Assembly: GCF_016405965.1 (NCBI RefSeq)
Contig: NZ_JAEFCD010000004.1
Location: 1 to 64,000 of the forward strand
DNA from: Alteromonas sp. IB21
GTDB lineage: Bacteria > Pseudomonadota > Gammaproteobacteria > Enterobacterales > Alteromonadaceae
Reading direction: 5' to 3'
DNA length: 64,000 bases
The first letter of the stretch is position 1, and every line of letters begins with the position of its first letter. A program made the position numbers and the translations under genes. Below, one piece after another: positions 24,681-34,570 of the stretch. The notes below the pieces were generated by a model that saw only the letters and a program-made list of their open reading frames with translations, made no database searches and was not told the origin of the DNA.

Positions 24681-27491
24681 TTATACGCGCTTAACCGCTA
24701 CATCTGCTTCAAACTTAGGCTTAACCGCTAAATCTTCTGAAGGAGGCGCAAACTTGGTTAGGTCGATACCTGCAACCGCTTGCTTGTACTCTTCCGTTGT
24801 TGGGAAGCGGCCAAGTACGGTTGAAAGTACTACTAGCGGCGTAGAGCCAAGTAGTGATTCACCTTTCTTCTCTTCAGAATCAGCAACCACACGGCCTTGG
24901 AACAAGCGAGTAGACGTTGCGATTACGGTATCGCCCGGCTCAGCTTTTTCTTGGTTACCCATACATAGGTTACATCCAGGGCGTTCTAGGTAAAGAATAT
25001 TGTCGTACTTAGTACGCGCTGCTTCTTTTGGCTTAGCATCGTCGAATTCAAAGCCTGCATATTTAGCAAGTACTTCCCAATCACCTTCTGCTTTTAACTC
25101 GTCAACAATGTTGTATGTTGGTGGCGCAACAACTAGCGGCGCTTTGAACTCTACAGAGCCGTTTAGCTTCTCTAGGTTACGCAGCATTTGTGCGATGATT
25201 TGCATGTCGCCTTTGTGCACCATACAAGAACCCACGAAGCCTAGGTCTACTGGCTTACCATCGTAGTAAGAAACCGGGCGGATAACATCGTGAGTATAAC
25301 GCTTAGATACGTCGTCGTTGTTTACGTCTGGGTCAGCAATCATTGGCTCGTCGATTTGGTCCAGATCAACAACCACTTCTGCGTAGTACTTAGCATTGCC
25401 ATCTGGTGCAAGCGCTGGCTCTTCACCAGACTTAATTTCAGCGATACGCTTATCGGCAAGGTCAATTAGCCCCTGAAGCATGTTAGCTTCGTTGTCCATG
25501 CCCTTGTCGATCATGATTTGAATGCGCGTCTTAGCAAGCTCAAGAGACGCAATCATAGTTTCGTTGTCAGAAATACAGATTGACGCTTTCGCTTTCATTT
25601 CTGCAGTCCAGTCTGTGAAAGTAAACGCTTGGTCAGCCAGTAGCGTACCGATTTGTACTTCAATTACACGGCCTTGGAATACATTCTCGCCAGCGAATTG
25701 CTTCAGCATTTGCGCTTGTGTCGCGTGAACCACGTCACGGAAGTCCATGTGCTCTTTCATGCTGCCTTTAAAGGTCACTTTCACAGACTCTGGAATTGGC
25801 ATTGCCGCTTCACCTGTTGCAAGTGCTAATGCAACCGTACCTGAGTCGGCACCGAATGCTACACCTTTTGACATACGGGTGTGAGAGTCACCACCAATGA
25901 TGATAGCGCGGTCGTCTACCGTGATATCGTTAAGCACTTTATGAATAACGTCAGTCATTGAGTGATACACACCTTTAGGGTCACGAGCTGTGATTACACC
26001 AAAGTTATTCATGAATGACATAAGCTTAGGAATGTTAGCCTGCGCTTTCTTATCCCAAACCGACGCTGTGTGACAGCCAGACTGATATGCACCGTCAACA
26101 AGTGGAGAGATTGTTGACGCAGCCATTGACTCTAGCTCTTGGCACGTCATTGGGCCCGTGGTGTCCTGAGAACCGACGATATTCACTCTTACGCGCACAT
26201 CAGAACCGGCATGCAGTGGTGCTGTAGACTTAACGCCAACCGCATTGCGATTAAAGATTTTCTCAACAGCAGTTAGGCCTTGGCCTTCGTGCGATACTTC
26301 TTTAGAAGGTGCGTATACCGCTGGTGCTTCAACACCGAGCGTGCGTGCTGCGAAAGACTGTAGCTGCTTACCGAATACTACCGCGTAAGAACCACCTGCC
26401 TTCATGAACTCCATTTTTTGAGGAGTAAACGACGCAGACACATCAGCTAATTCTTCTGAACCGTTGTAAAGCTTCTTCGCTTTGGTATCGATAGTTAACA
26501 CCGTACCTGTTGCTACCGAGTACGCTTCTTCTAGCACTGGATCGCCGTTCGCATCGCGAACAATTTCACCGTTTTCATCTGTTTTCTTAACCCAGTTTTT
26601 AAGGTCAAGACCAATACCACCCGTTACATCTACGGTAGTAAGGAAGATTGGGGCAATACCATTAGTACCCGCAACGATAGGTGCTTTGTTTACAAATGGG
26701 ATGTACGGGCTTGTTGGCTCACCTGCCCATAGTGCAACATTGTTCACACCAGACATACGTGATGAACCTACGCCCATGGTGCCTTTTTCAGCAATTAGCA
26801 TAACTTTAGCATTAGGATGCTTTTTGCCTAATTCAACGATTTCTTGCTGTGCTTCAGGGGTGATCATGCACTTACCGTGAAGTTCACGGTCTGCACGAGA
26901 GTGCGCTTGGTTACCTGGAGAAAGAAGGTCAGTAGAGATATCACCTTCTGCGGCAATATAGGTTACCACTTCAATTTTTTCTGGAACGTCAGGTAGCTTG
27001 GTAAAGAACTCAGCTTTTGCATAGCTTTCTAGTACGTCTTTAGCAATCGCGTTACCCGCTTTAAATGCTGTCTCTAAACGCTCAGTATCCGCTTCGTACA
27101 GATAAACCTGCGTTTTCAATACTTCAGCCGCTGGCTTTGCAACCGCTTCATCGTCAGAAAGCGCAAGGTCTAGCAAAGCTTCTACCGATGGACCACCTTT
27201 CATGTGTGAAAGAAGCTCAAGTGCAAACTCAGGCGTAATTTCTTCTACTTGTTCTTCGCCAAGTACAATTTCTTTCAGAAACTGTGCTTTAACAACAGCT
27301 GCAGGAGTAGTACCCGGCAACGTGTTATAGATAAAGAATTTTAGAGAGTCTTCGCGGTGCTCGTTTGTTGTATCTTTGATTTGAGCAATAATTTCAGACA
27401 GCAGATCTGCACTGTCAATAGGCTTAGGGTTAAGACCTAATTCCGTTTTACGGGTTTCGATCTCTGCCAGATATTCTGAATACAAACTCAT
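24681..27491 (-). CDS. second, divergent AcnB-family aconitate hydratase
   Basis: The product is 936 residues, about 65 longer than the AcnB at 17451-20063, and has the same domain order: an N-terminal HEAT-like domain (HMKGGPSVEALLDLAL), a swivel domain with GVGSSRMSGVNN, and the catalytic domains. The Fe-S cysteines are retained in GSCMVHKGDM and PGCNLCMGNQ, as is the SQDTTGPMT motif. An insertion near 310-345 accounts for part of the extra length. The divergence suggests a separate role, such as 2-methylisocitrate dehydration or stress-resistant aconitase activity. No prpBC-type genes are adjacent. A GAGAG Shine-Dalgarno precedes the ATG. Confidence 0.92.
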   Translation of the reverse strand: MSLYSEYLAEIETRKTELGLNPKPIDSADLLSEIIAQIKDTTNEHREDSLKFFIYNTLPGTTPAAVVKAQFLKEIVLGEEQVEEITPEFALELLSHMKGGPSVEALLDLALSDDEAVAKPAAEVLKTQVYLYEADTERLETAFKAGNAIAKDVLESYAKAEFFTKLPDVPEKIEVVTYIAAEGDISTDLLSPGNQAHSRADRELHGKCMITPEAQQEIVELGKKHPNAKVMLIAEKGTMGVGSSRMSGVNNVALWAGEPTSPYIPFVNKAPIVAGTNGIAPIFLTTVDVTGGIGLDLKNWVKKTDENGEIVRDANGDPVLEEAYSVATGTVLTIDTKAKKLYNGSEELADVSASFTPQKMEFMKAGGSYAVVFGKQLQSFAARTLGVEAPAVYAPSKEVSHEGQGLTAVEKIFNRNAVGVKSTAPLHAGSDVRVRVNIVGSQDTTGPMTCQELESMAASTISPLVDGAYQSGCHTASVWDKKAQANIPKLMSFMNNFGVITARDPKGVYHSMTDVIHKVLNDITVDDRAIIIGGDSHTRMSKGVAFGADSGTVALALATGEAAMPIPESVKVTFKGSMKEHMDFRDVVHATQAQMLKQFAGENVFQGRVIEVQIGTLLADQAFTFTDWTAEMKAKASICISDNETMIASLELAKTRIQIMIDKGMDNEANMLQGLIDLADKRIAEIKSGEEPALAPDGNAKYYAEVVVDLDQIDEPMIADPDVNNDDVSKRYTHDVIRPVSYYDGKPVDLGFVGSCMVHKGDMQIIAQMLRNLEKLNGSVEFKAPLVVAPPTYNIVDELKAEGDWEVLAKYAGFEFDDAKPKEAARTKYDNILYLERPGCNLCMGNQEKAEPGDTVIATSTRLFQGRVVADSEEKKGESLLGSTPLVVLSTVLGRFPTTEEYKQAVAGIDLTKFAPPSEDLAVKPKFEADVAVKRV

Positions 27492-27953
27492 ATAGTTCTC
27501 TCGGTCTTAGTTTTACTTGGGCGTAGTGTTAAGTCGGTCTTAGCTATACGCATATAAAAATGAAGGGTATTTTAACCGATTTTCACGGCTTACGTAATGT
27601 TTGCATGAAAAGAGATAGGGTATACAGGCATCACCGCTTTATCTAAATACGAGCCAGTTAACCTCGTTCGTACAAATGGCTGAACAGAACGAAAATGAAA
27701 AAAAGCGAAATTTAATTCTTTATTATCATTACGTTAAAAAAGTCCAGGATATTCAACTCAACGTTTTTACTGATCACGTCAGTGATAAAGCTAATAAATA
27801 ACCGTGTTGTATTTATGTCAGACATTTATAATATTTATGGTGCGACCAGTTCAAATAATAAACAGTATGTACATCTCACGAAATCTATTGGTCTGACCTT
27901 TAGTTTGGTGGTATTGATTATCTTCAACGCCACATTATCGTGTCGACTATCTC
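27492..27953. other. intergenic region upstream of the aconitase paralogue
   Basis: 462 bp of AT-rich DNA. A 63-codon plus-strand frame (27782-27973) with one hydrophobic stretch runs into the 3' end of the sugar dehydrogenase gene and has no clear ribosome site, so it is not called. No terminator is evident for the sugar dehydrogenase. The segment should carry the promoter of the aconitase paralogue, but I recognise no operator. Confidence 0.4.
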
Positions 27954-29054
27954 TTATGAAGCCGAAATTTTGAAGATTTTTGCCTTTTCGCCATCTGTTA
28001 AAACCCAAATATTACCAAATTCATCGACTTTAACATCTCGCAGCCGTGTCCTTAATTGATTGATAATGGGTACAGGCTTCCAACCATTATCTGTTTCATA
28101 TACCGCGAATAACTGCTGAGCTTTAAGCGAAGTAACCAGTAACGTATCTTTTAGCGACGCAAACGCGGTATGCGCATAAACCGCCATGGAAGAGGGAGCG
28201 ATAGAAGGCGTCCAATCAACAAGAGGGTTGTCCATTCCCTTGTATTGAGTAAAGGGAGAGATTCGGGCGCCGGAATAATCGATCCCCTTCGTAATGACCG
28301 GCCAGCCATAATTGTTACCTTTGATAATGATATTTAATTCATCGCCGCCATCTGGACCGTGCTCATGCTGATAAATGTCCCCGTTAAACTCTACCAGTCC
28401 TTGCGGATTACGGTGGCCCAAGCTGTAAACGTATGGTGCATCTTTAAACGCTGGGGACGGCAACGGTTGACCATCGAGTGTGAAACCTATGATTTTACCT
28501 AAATGCGAGCTAATAACCTGCGCTTGCTCACGGTAATCAAAACCGTCTCCCGTTGTTACGAGATAGCCGCCTTCAGGTAATTTAAGCAATTTACCGCCGT
28601 AGTGCACAGGTGTGTCTTTCCCTTCGTTCACTTCAAAAACAGACTTGAGGTTTGTAATCCCTTCACTTAAAGAAAACGTCGCTGACACGACCGCTAATCG
28701 ATTATCGTCTGCAGTTCCCTTTGAGTATGATATTAAAAGTTCGCCCGACGTCGTGTGAGATTCGCTAAACCCACTGATAACCAGTATATCGAGTACACCG
28801 CCCTGCCCCTCACTGTAAAGCTCAGGCAAAGACAATGAAAATTCCTTTTGCGTTTTTTCACTGGTTACTCGGGTAATCACTCCGTGCTTATGTGAAATTA
28901 ACATTGAATTATCAGGCAGTAACGTCATCGACTTAGGAAAAGCCAGCCCGCCTGCGTACTCGCGAATGACATAATCATCTACTTGCGCCAAACAACTCTT
29001 CACACTTAAAACAAGCAATATTGAGAACACAAAAACATTTTTTATACTATTCAT
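27954..29054 (-). CDS. exported PQQ-dependent aldose sugar dehydrogenase-like protein
   Basis: This is a six-bladed beta-propeller of the glucose/sorbosone dehydrogenase family (YliI/Asd-like), which oxidises aldose sugars with PQQ in the periplasm. The 366-residue precursor has a signal peptide (about 1-23, ending CLA). Family motifs include GGLAFPKSMTLLPDNSMLISH, QGGVLDILV, the GHRNPQGL loop, YQHEHGPDGGDELN and a late DVKVDEFGNIWVLTDG. No PQQ biosynthesis genes are in the window, so the cofactor would have to come from elsewhere on the chromosome or from outside. It is a single gene between two intergenic regions. Confidence 0.9.
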   Translation of the reverse strand: MNSIKNVFVFSILLVLSVKSCLAQVDDYVIREYAGGLAFPKSMTLLPDNSMLISHKHGVITRVTSEKTQKEFSLSLPELYSEGQGGVLDILVISGFSESHTTSGELLISYSKGTADDNRLAVVSATFSLSEGITNLKSVFEVNEGKDTPVHYGGKLLKLPEGGYLVTTGDGFDYREQAQVISSHLGKIIGFTLDGQPLPSPAFKDAPYVYSLGHRNPQGLVEFNGDIYQHEHGPDGGDELNIIIKGNNYGWPVITKGIDYSGARISPFTQYKGMDNPLVDWTPSIAPSSMAVYAHTAFASLKDTLLVTSLKAQQLFAVYETDNGWKPVPIINQLRTRLRDVKVDEFGNIWVLTDGEKAKIFKISAS

Positions 29055-29199
29055 AACGGACTACTCAAAAAAGTTGGGCGACACAGGCACAACCGAAAAC
29101 GAGACTTTTTATCTGCTTTCAAAAAGTCTCGTTCAATAACAGTGTTGATGAATCTACGTTAAGCGTTGTACGTTATGCAAGCTTTCAGTAGCAAGCTCT

Positions 29200-30687
29200 T
29201 CAATCGGTGACTGGCGTTCCGTCATCGTTAAATTTCGCAATTTTCGCACCTGTCAACTTCCACTCCTCTCGCTCTTTCTCTGTGGCTTTGGGCGAAAACC
29301 ACCCAACATAGGCATAGAAGATGCCAATGAGAGGCGCGGTCCAGCATGCAAATGCTAGCGGTATGTATAACAAGTTTTCTAAGTTGCCTCCAGATACGCC
29401 CAAACCGAGTGCGGATATAACAAATGCTCCCCCCGCATTCCAAGGAATGAGTGGTGACATTAACGTTCCGCCTTCCTCAATTCCTCGTGATAAATTAAGG
29501 GTAGAGTATCCCATGCCGCGGTAAACCGGCGAATACATCCTCCCTGGCAAGGCTACTGACAGATAGGGGTCGCCCGCTACTAAGTTTGTTGAAAACGCCG
29601 TTCCAACCGCAGCAACCTGCGTACTTGCGAACGTCTTCGCTTTACTTTTTATTGCATTGATAATACTTCTCAAACAGCCTGTCGTCTCGAGCGCTCCCCC
29701 AAATGCCAGGGCGATAAGCACTAGCGAGATAGTCCACATCATTGATTGAACACCACCTCGATTAAGCAAGGTGTCAATCTCGACGATATTGGTTTGAATG
29801 GCATATCCGTTATTCGCATAGTCAAATACAGCTTGAAGGCTTTGCCCCTGCATGACCATTGCAAAAGCGCCGCCCACGACAACACCTGCAAATAACGAAG
29901 GAAGAGGCGAGAATTTCTTTAATGCCAATGCCATAACAACAAGAGCCGGCAGCAGTGCCCAACCAGAAATGGTGAAATTAGATTCTAAAGCCGTAGTGAT
30001 CGCCTCTATTTTCCCAAAAGACACACTTTGAGAGTCGATAACGAAGTAACCGACACCGAGGTAGATCAGAAACGCAATTAACATAGCTGGAATGGTGGTT
30101 GCCATCATATTCTTGATGTGCGAGAAAACGTCAGTGCCGGTAACAGCAGGGGCAAGATTTGTCGTATCAGATAAAGGAGAAACCTTGTCGCCAAAGAATG
30201 CGCCTGAAACGACGGCACCGGCTGTCCAGTACATTGGTATATCAAACCCTTCACCGATACCCATTAGCGCAAGTCCGACTGTGCCAACGCTCCCCCAGCT
30301 AGTACCAAGTGATACCGACACAACTGCACAGATAACCATACCAGCTGCGAGGAAAATTTGAGGAGACAAGGTTTTTAGGCCGTAATAGATAATGGTGGGC
30401 ACGGTTCCGCTGGCAATCCATATACCGATAATCATGCCCACAACAATAAGAACGCTGACAGACGGTAAAGCTACCAGTATGACTTTGAATATTCCCGCGC
30501 GAATATCCAACCAAGTACGGCCAAGATAAATACCAACAAAACTTGTCAGCGCCACGCCAATGGCAAGAGGGATATGGGGTTCGAACACGCCAAAATAAAA
30601 TATCTGCGTGCCTAATATCATCAATGTAAGTATAACGGGCGTTAACGCGAGCAGTAGTTTTGGGGTAGTGTGTTGTTCATCTGACAT
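29200..30687 (-). CDS. nhaC: NhaC-family Na+/H+ antiporter
   Basis: The protein exchanges cytoplasmic Na+ for H+ across the inner membrane, which suits a marine cell. I start at MSDEQHTTPKLLL because GAGGG lies about eight bases before it; the frame starting 18 codons earlier has no ribosome site. The 495 residues form roughly 11-12 membrane helices. NhaC-type motifs are SLGTSWGSVGTVGLAL, GAFFGDKVSPLSDTTNLAPAV and the later NLVAGDPYLSVALPGRM and GGTLMSPLIPWN. Some members of this family exchange malate/lactate or organic cations, so substrate assignment is by family only. It is monocistronic and divergent from the small membrane protein. Confidence 0.9.
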   Translation of the reverse strand: MSDEQHTTPKLLLALTPVILTLMILGTQIFYFGVFEPHIPLAIGVALTSFVGIYLGRTWLDIRAGIFKVILVALPSVSVLIVVGMIIGIWIASGTVPTIIYYGLKTLSPQIFLAAGMVICAVVSVSLGTSWGSVGTVGLALMGIGEGFDIPMYWTAGAVVSGAFFGDKVSPLSDTTNLAPAVTGTDVFSHIKNMMATTIPAMLIAFLIYLGVGYFVIDSQSVSFGKIEAITTALESNFTISGWALLPALVVMALALKKFSPLPSLFAGVVVGGAFAMVMQGQSLQAVFDYANNGYAIQTNIVEIDTLLNRGGVQSMMWTISLVLIALAFGGALETTGCLRSIINAIKSKAKTFASTQVAAVGTAFSTNLVAGDPYLSVALPGRMYSPVYRGMGYSTLNLSRGIEEGGTLMSPLIPWNAGGAFVISALGLGVSGGNLENLLYIPLAFACWTAPLIGIFYAYVGWFSPKATEKEREEWKLTGAKIAKFNDDGTPVTD

Positions 30688-31112
30688 GCCAGTGCCCTCA
30701 AGGCCATAACTGGGAAGATGACTTGCCTCTGATTTTGACATGAGACGAAAGTTAACTTCTCTCCCAGCTAATATATTTCCATAAATATTTGTTAATCTTT
30801 ACGGACACCCTTGCAGAACAGATCGGTTAGCAGTTAAACCTAATATATTCCCTAACCTTTCCATTTGGCCAGTGAAGGGGATTGGTTGAAAAGTCCTAAG
30901 CAAACGCGAAATACATCAAAGGGTTGGCGTAATTTCAACAGAAATATCAATGAGGCTGGCGAGTAGCACTCAAGTGGCCCGTTGCGTTAATGGATAAATC
31001 AACTGATTGTTGTATGTGGATAGACGTACTATGTTATGCCGTGCACATTCGATAAAAATAGCAGTTAACTAGGGCAATTCTATATTTATCTTTAACAACC
31101 ATCGGAAGCTTT
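30688..31112. other. divergent intergenic region
   Basis: About 425 bp lie between the divergent nhaC and small membrane protein starts. The sequence is AT-rich near both genes. I see no open frame of interest, no strong inverted repeat and no recognisable operator. Confidence 0.4.
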
Positions 31113-31124
31113 TTGGCTAAAACA

Positions 31125-31604
31125 ATGAAAAAATTTATACGACATACGTTTTTTGTTTTCATACCGGCATGGGCTATGGGTTTTATATTAGCAAGCATTC
31201 TTCACACCACTTCTGTGTTGATAGAGCTCGCCAAGATTGACGTTTCTGTTGGTTTAAGCGACTGGCTTTTTATGATAAAGCAAGATTTACTGGGACTTCT
31301 TCCAACCTATGGCGTCATTATCGCGGTAACACTCGCGCTCGCCTTTTACATTACACAGTACGTTATAAATCGTAGTCAGAGTAGACGACTTGAAAGTACA
31401 TCATTCCCAACCCGCTTAGCGCTGTTCTCAGCAGCTGGCGCCATATCGTTTTGGTTAATGCTTATGGCAATGCAGCCTATTCTTAACGTTACGCTTATCG
31501 CTGGCGCTCGTTCTCTAGCAGGTTTGCTAGCCCAGTGTTTAGCAGGGCTTATTGCTGGGTGTGTCTTTGCCTATTTAAATAATAAATCTACAGCAAAAAC
31601 ATAA
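31125..31604 (+). CDS. hypothetical four-helix inner membrane protein
   Basis: Unrecognised protein of about 159 residues (MKKFIRHTFFVFIPAWAMG). A TTG four codons upstream is closer to a GGAAG and could be the true start. Four hydrophobic segments are visible, at about 8-30, 55-78, 98-120 and 125-150, with a basic loop (NRSQSRRLES) in the middle that should be cytoplasmic. No catalytic motif or domain is evident. It is followed 106 bp later by the acyl-CoA ligase gene in the same direction, but a shared transcript is not certain. Confidence 0.65.
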   Translation: MKKFIRHTFFVFIPAWAMGFILASILHTTSVLIELAKIDVSVGLSDWLFMIKQDLLGLLPTYGVIIAVTLALAFYITQYVINRSQSRRLESTSFPTRLALFSAAGAISFWLMLMAMQPILNVTLIAGARSLAGLLAQCLAGLIAGCVFAYLNNKSTAKT

Positions 31605-31710
31605 TTGATATTAATAGTACTGAATAAACCAACACAGATGTAAATAAAAGGTTAAGTTTGGTAATGTATGATGAATGCCGAATTACCATGCCCTACTAGG
31701 AACAAGCATT

Positions 31711-33279
31711 ATGATAACTTATCCTGATAACGTGACCTGTCTTGCCGACTACATTGAACATGTAATGCACCAGTTTGCCGATAGACCCGCTTACACAGCG
31801 CTTGGACAAACCCTCACCTTTGCTGAAATAGATAGCAAATCTTCTGCACTAGCACGCTACTTTGTTCACGAAGCTAAACTTGCACCGGGCACTAGAGTGG
31901 CCATTCAACTTCCTAACTTGATTCAGAATCCCATTGCCGTATATGCAGCACTGCGAGCAGGTTTAGTGGTAGTGAATACAAACCCACTTTATACAGAAAG
32001 GGAAATGAAGCATCAGTTCACTGACAGTGGTGCAAAAGCTTTGGTCATTCTTGGCGATTTACTTCCAAAGTTCACCAGCATACAGACTGAAACAGACATC
32101 AGTACCGTCATCACTACGTCTGCAACTGAACTTTTAGACCCGAATACAGCGCCAGCGCTCGACGGTACGGTATCGCTAAGTAAAGCAATTGAAATAGGGA
32201 ATGCGCTACCTCAGTTCGAACGCCCTTCATTAACCCTAGATGAACTTGCCATGTTGCAATATACAGGGGGAACCACAGGTGTATCTAAGGGTGCTGCGTT
32301 AAGCAACAAGAACGTGCTAGCTAACTGCATTCAGATGCTAGAACGCATCGGAGAAGGCTTTAAAGACGGTGAAGAAGTGCTTGTCTGCCCGTTACCTCTT
32401 TATCACATTTATGCATTCACGGTAGGTATGATGGCGCTATTTGCTAAGGGTACGCAAATCATCCTTATTCCAAATCCTCGAGACATTGACGGCTTTATTC
32501 AAACACTTAAGCCACACAAAATTTCCGCTTTCATGGGTATTAACACCTTATTTGTTGGGCTAGGACGCCATCCTGAGTTCTCAAAATTAGATTTCTCTAA
32601 ACTTCACCTTACCATGTCAGGGGGCACAGCGCTGACGCAGGCCGCCGTTTCTATATGGCGAGATGTTACGGGCAATACTATTACTGAAGGGTATGGTCTT
32701 TCTGAAACGGCACCCGTGGTTTCATTCAACATCCCCGGAAAAGAAGAAATCGGTACGGTCGGTCATGAATTAGAAGACACTGAGGTGGCACTGTTAGACA
32801 GTTCAGATAAACCTGTGGCCGAGGGCGAGTCTGGGCAGATCGCAGTGCGCGGCCCCCAAGTTATGATGGGGTATTGGAACCGCGATGACGAAACCGCTAA
32901 AGTAATGACCAATGACGGCTTCTTTAAGACCGGAGATATTGGTATACGCACCGACTCAGGCGCTATAAAGATCGTAGACCGTTTAAAAGACATGATCATT
33001 GTATCTGGCTTTAACGTTTACCCGAATGAAATCGAAGACGTTTTAACCACGCACCCTAGCGTAATGGAAGCCGCCGTCGTGGGCAAACCAGATGACAAAA
33101 CGGGTGAAAGAGTTTATGCTTTCATTACGGTGTCAGCCGACGTATCTACCGACGACGTTATCGAACACTGCAGAAAACAATTAACTAACTACAAAATTCC
33201 AAAATCTATAACCGTTCTTGACGAATTACCTAAATCCACCGTAGGTAAGATTTTACGTAGAGAGCTTCGCTCGGCATGA
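31711..33279 (+). CDS. long-chain fatty-acid--CoA ligase family protein
   Basis: An AMP-forming acyl-CoA synthetase that activates fatty acids through an acyl-adenylate. I start at MITYPDNVTCLADYI, preceded by AGGA at nine bases; twelve extra upstream codons lack a ribosome site. The 522-residue product carries the P-loop YTGGTTGVSKGA, the adenylate motif GYGLSETAPVV, TGDIGIRTDSG, DRLKDMIIVSGFNVYPNEIE and the C-terminal catalytic lysine region LPKSTVGKILRREL. It is most like FadD but slightly shorter, so chain-length preference is uncertain. It is a single gene with its own terminator. Confidence 0.93.
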   Translation: MITYPDNVTCLADYIEHVMHQFADRPAYTALGQTLTFAEIDSKSSALARYFVHEAKLAPGTRVAIQLPNLIQNPIAVYAALRAGLVVVNTNPLYTEREMKHQFTDSGAKALVILGDLLPKFTSIQTETDISTVITTSATELLDPNTAPALDGTVSLSKAIEIGNALPQFERPSLTLDELAMLQYTGGTTGVSKGAALSNKNVLANCIQMLERIGEGFKDGEEVLVCPLPLYHIYAFTVGMMALFAKGTQIILIPNPRDIDGFIQTLKPHKISAFMGINTLFVGLGRHPEFSKLDFSKLHLTMSGGTALTQAAVSIWRDVTGNTITEGYGLSETAPVVSFNIPGKEEIGTVGHELEDTEVALLDSSDKPVAEGESGQIAVRGPQVMMGYWNRDDETAKVMTNDGFFKTGDIGIRTDSGAIKIVDRLKDMIIVSGFNVYPNEIEDVLTTHPSVMEAAVVGKPDDKTGERVYAFITVSADVSTDDVIEHCRKQLTNYKIPKSITVLDELPKSTVGKILRRELRSA

Positions 33280-33282
33280 TTA

Positions 33283-33321
33283 AAAAACAGCCGTTTTATA
33301 TTTTCTTAAACGGCTTTTTTT
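33283..33321 (+). terminator. rho-independent terminator of the acyl-CoA ligase gene
   Basis: A stem GCCGTTT / AAACGGC with an 11-base loop is followed by T7, a few bases after the stop codon. Confidence 0.9.
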
Positions 33322-33424
33322 CTCTAAAAATCAGTTTATTACTACGAAAGGATAACGCTCAAAATTTGTAAAATAGTCTAGTTATTACTATAAATTACAG
33401 ATTATCCATTCATTATCCATATCA

Positions 33425-34570
33425 ATGCTTTCAAAGACGCTTTTTTTTACCAGCCTAGAAGAGCTGCAGTCTGAGAGTGAGGCGTTGAGAGCGTTTGCAC
33501 CATCTTTTGTTATCGCCTTCGCATCACCGACATTTTTTCTTGTTCCTTCATTTCATCAAACGCTGACTGAAATCTGCGTCAATTGCGTTGGATGTAGTAC
33601 TGCTGGTGAGATTTCTGGAAACAGAGTTTTTGAGAATGGGATCTCGCTCGTAGCGATACGTTTCAGTGGCAGCGCCCAGGTTAAAATCCATCATACACAT
33701 CTACAAGACATGCAGAGTTCGTTCAATACCGGACAGTCGTTAGCAGATGGTATAGACAATGAAGGACTGAGAGGTGTGTACCTTCTAGCGCCCGGTGTTG
33801 ATGTAAATGGCTCAGCCTTGTTAGCAGGTCTAGCAACCAAGTTACCCGAAAAGGTAGGGATAAGCGGAGGACTCGCGGGAGACTACGGAGCGTTTGAACA
33901 AACCTATGTGTTGCACCCTGAAGGCGTCGACAGCAGAAGCGTTAGCGCTATTGCTTTTTATGGTGAGAGTTTGTCCTTTGATTATAGTGCTAACGGCGGT
34001 TGGCGTTCGTTTGGCCCGGCGAGAGCAGTAACATCAGCTATTGCGAATCAACTCTTTGAATTAGATGGTAGACCTGCGCTTGATATCTATCGAGACTACC
34101 TGGGCGACTACGCTAACGACCTGCCTGCAAGTGGGCTCTTATTTCCCTTCGAAGTTTTGAACGAGGAAGGCCAACCTACACAGGTCATTAGAACGATACT
34201 CGGCATAGACGAGTCATCGAAAAGCCTCATTCTGGCGGGTGAAGTTCAGACAAGTCACTACCTACGTTTAATGCATGCGTCGACGGATGATCTTATCGAT
34301 GGTGCTCATAGGGCAATAAACGGCATTACTCATTCGAACATGAACTATCATACTGATTACTTAGCCCTTGTTACGAGCTGTGTTGGGCGCAAACTCGTTA
34401 TGGGTGACCGAGTTGAAGAAGAAATTGAGGAGATAGACTGCCAACTTACCGGGCCCGTGTGTATTGCTGGCTTTTATTCCTATGGTGAAATTAGCCCCTT
34501 ACTGAATAAAGGCCAGTGTGAGTTACACAATCAAACCTTGACTATTATGTTATTAAGGGAAGCATGTTGA
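33425..34570 (+). CDS. FIST-domain sensor protein (NosP-like candidate)
   Basis: The 381 residues comprise FIST_N (about 25-215; CVGCSTAGEISG, ISGGLAGDYG) and FIST_C (about 220-365; ending GFYSYGEISPL). It has no signal peptide or membrane segment, so it is cytoplasmic. FIST proteins sense small ligands. One branch, NosP, binds nitric oxide through heme and is encoded next to a histidine kinase that it regulates. Here the stop codon overlaps the start of a hybrid kinase, exactly that arrangement. Heme binding cannot be confirmed from sequence alone. First gene of a three-gene signalling operon. Confidence 0.9.
   Translation: MLSKTLFFTSLEELQSESEALRAFAPSFVIAFASPTFFLVPSFHQTLTEICVNCVGCSTAGEISGNRVFENGISLVAIRFSGSAQVKIHHTHLQDMQSSFNTGQSLADGIDNEGLRGVYLLAPGVDVNGSALLAGLATKLPEKVGISGGLAGDYGAFEQTYVLHPEGVDSRSVSAIAFYGESLSFDYSANGGWRSFGPARAVTSAIANQLFELDGRPALDIYRDYLGDYANDLPASGLLFPFEVLNEEGQPTQVIRTILGIDESSKSLILAGEVQTSHYLRLMHASTDDLIDGAHRAINGITHSNMNYHTDYLALVTSCVGRKLVMGDRVEEEIEEIDCQLTGPVCIAGFYSYGEISPLLNKGQCELHNQTLTIMLLREAC

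Noticed and set aside
27782..27973. 63-codon plus-strand frame with one hydrophobic stretch
   Set aside because: No clear ribosome site, and it runs into the end of the convergent sugar dehydrogenase gene. A small membrane protein is possible but unsupported.
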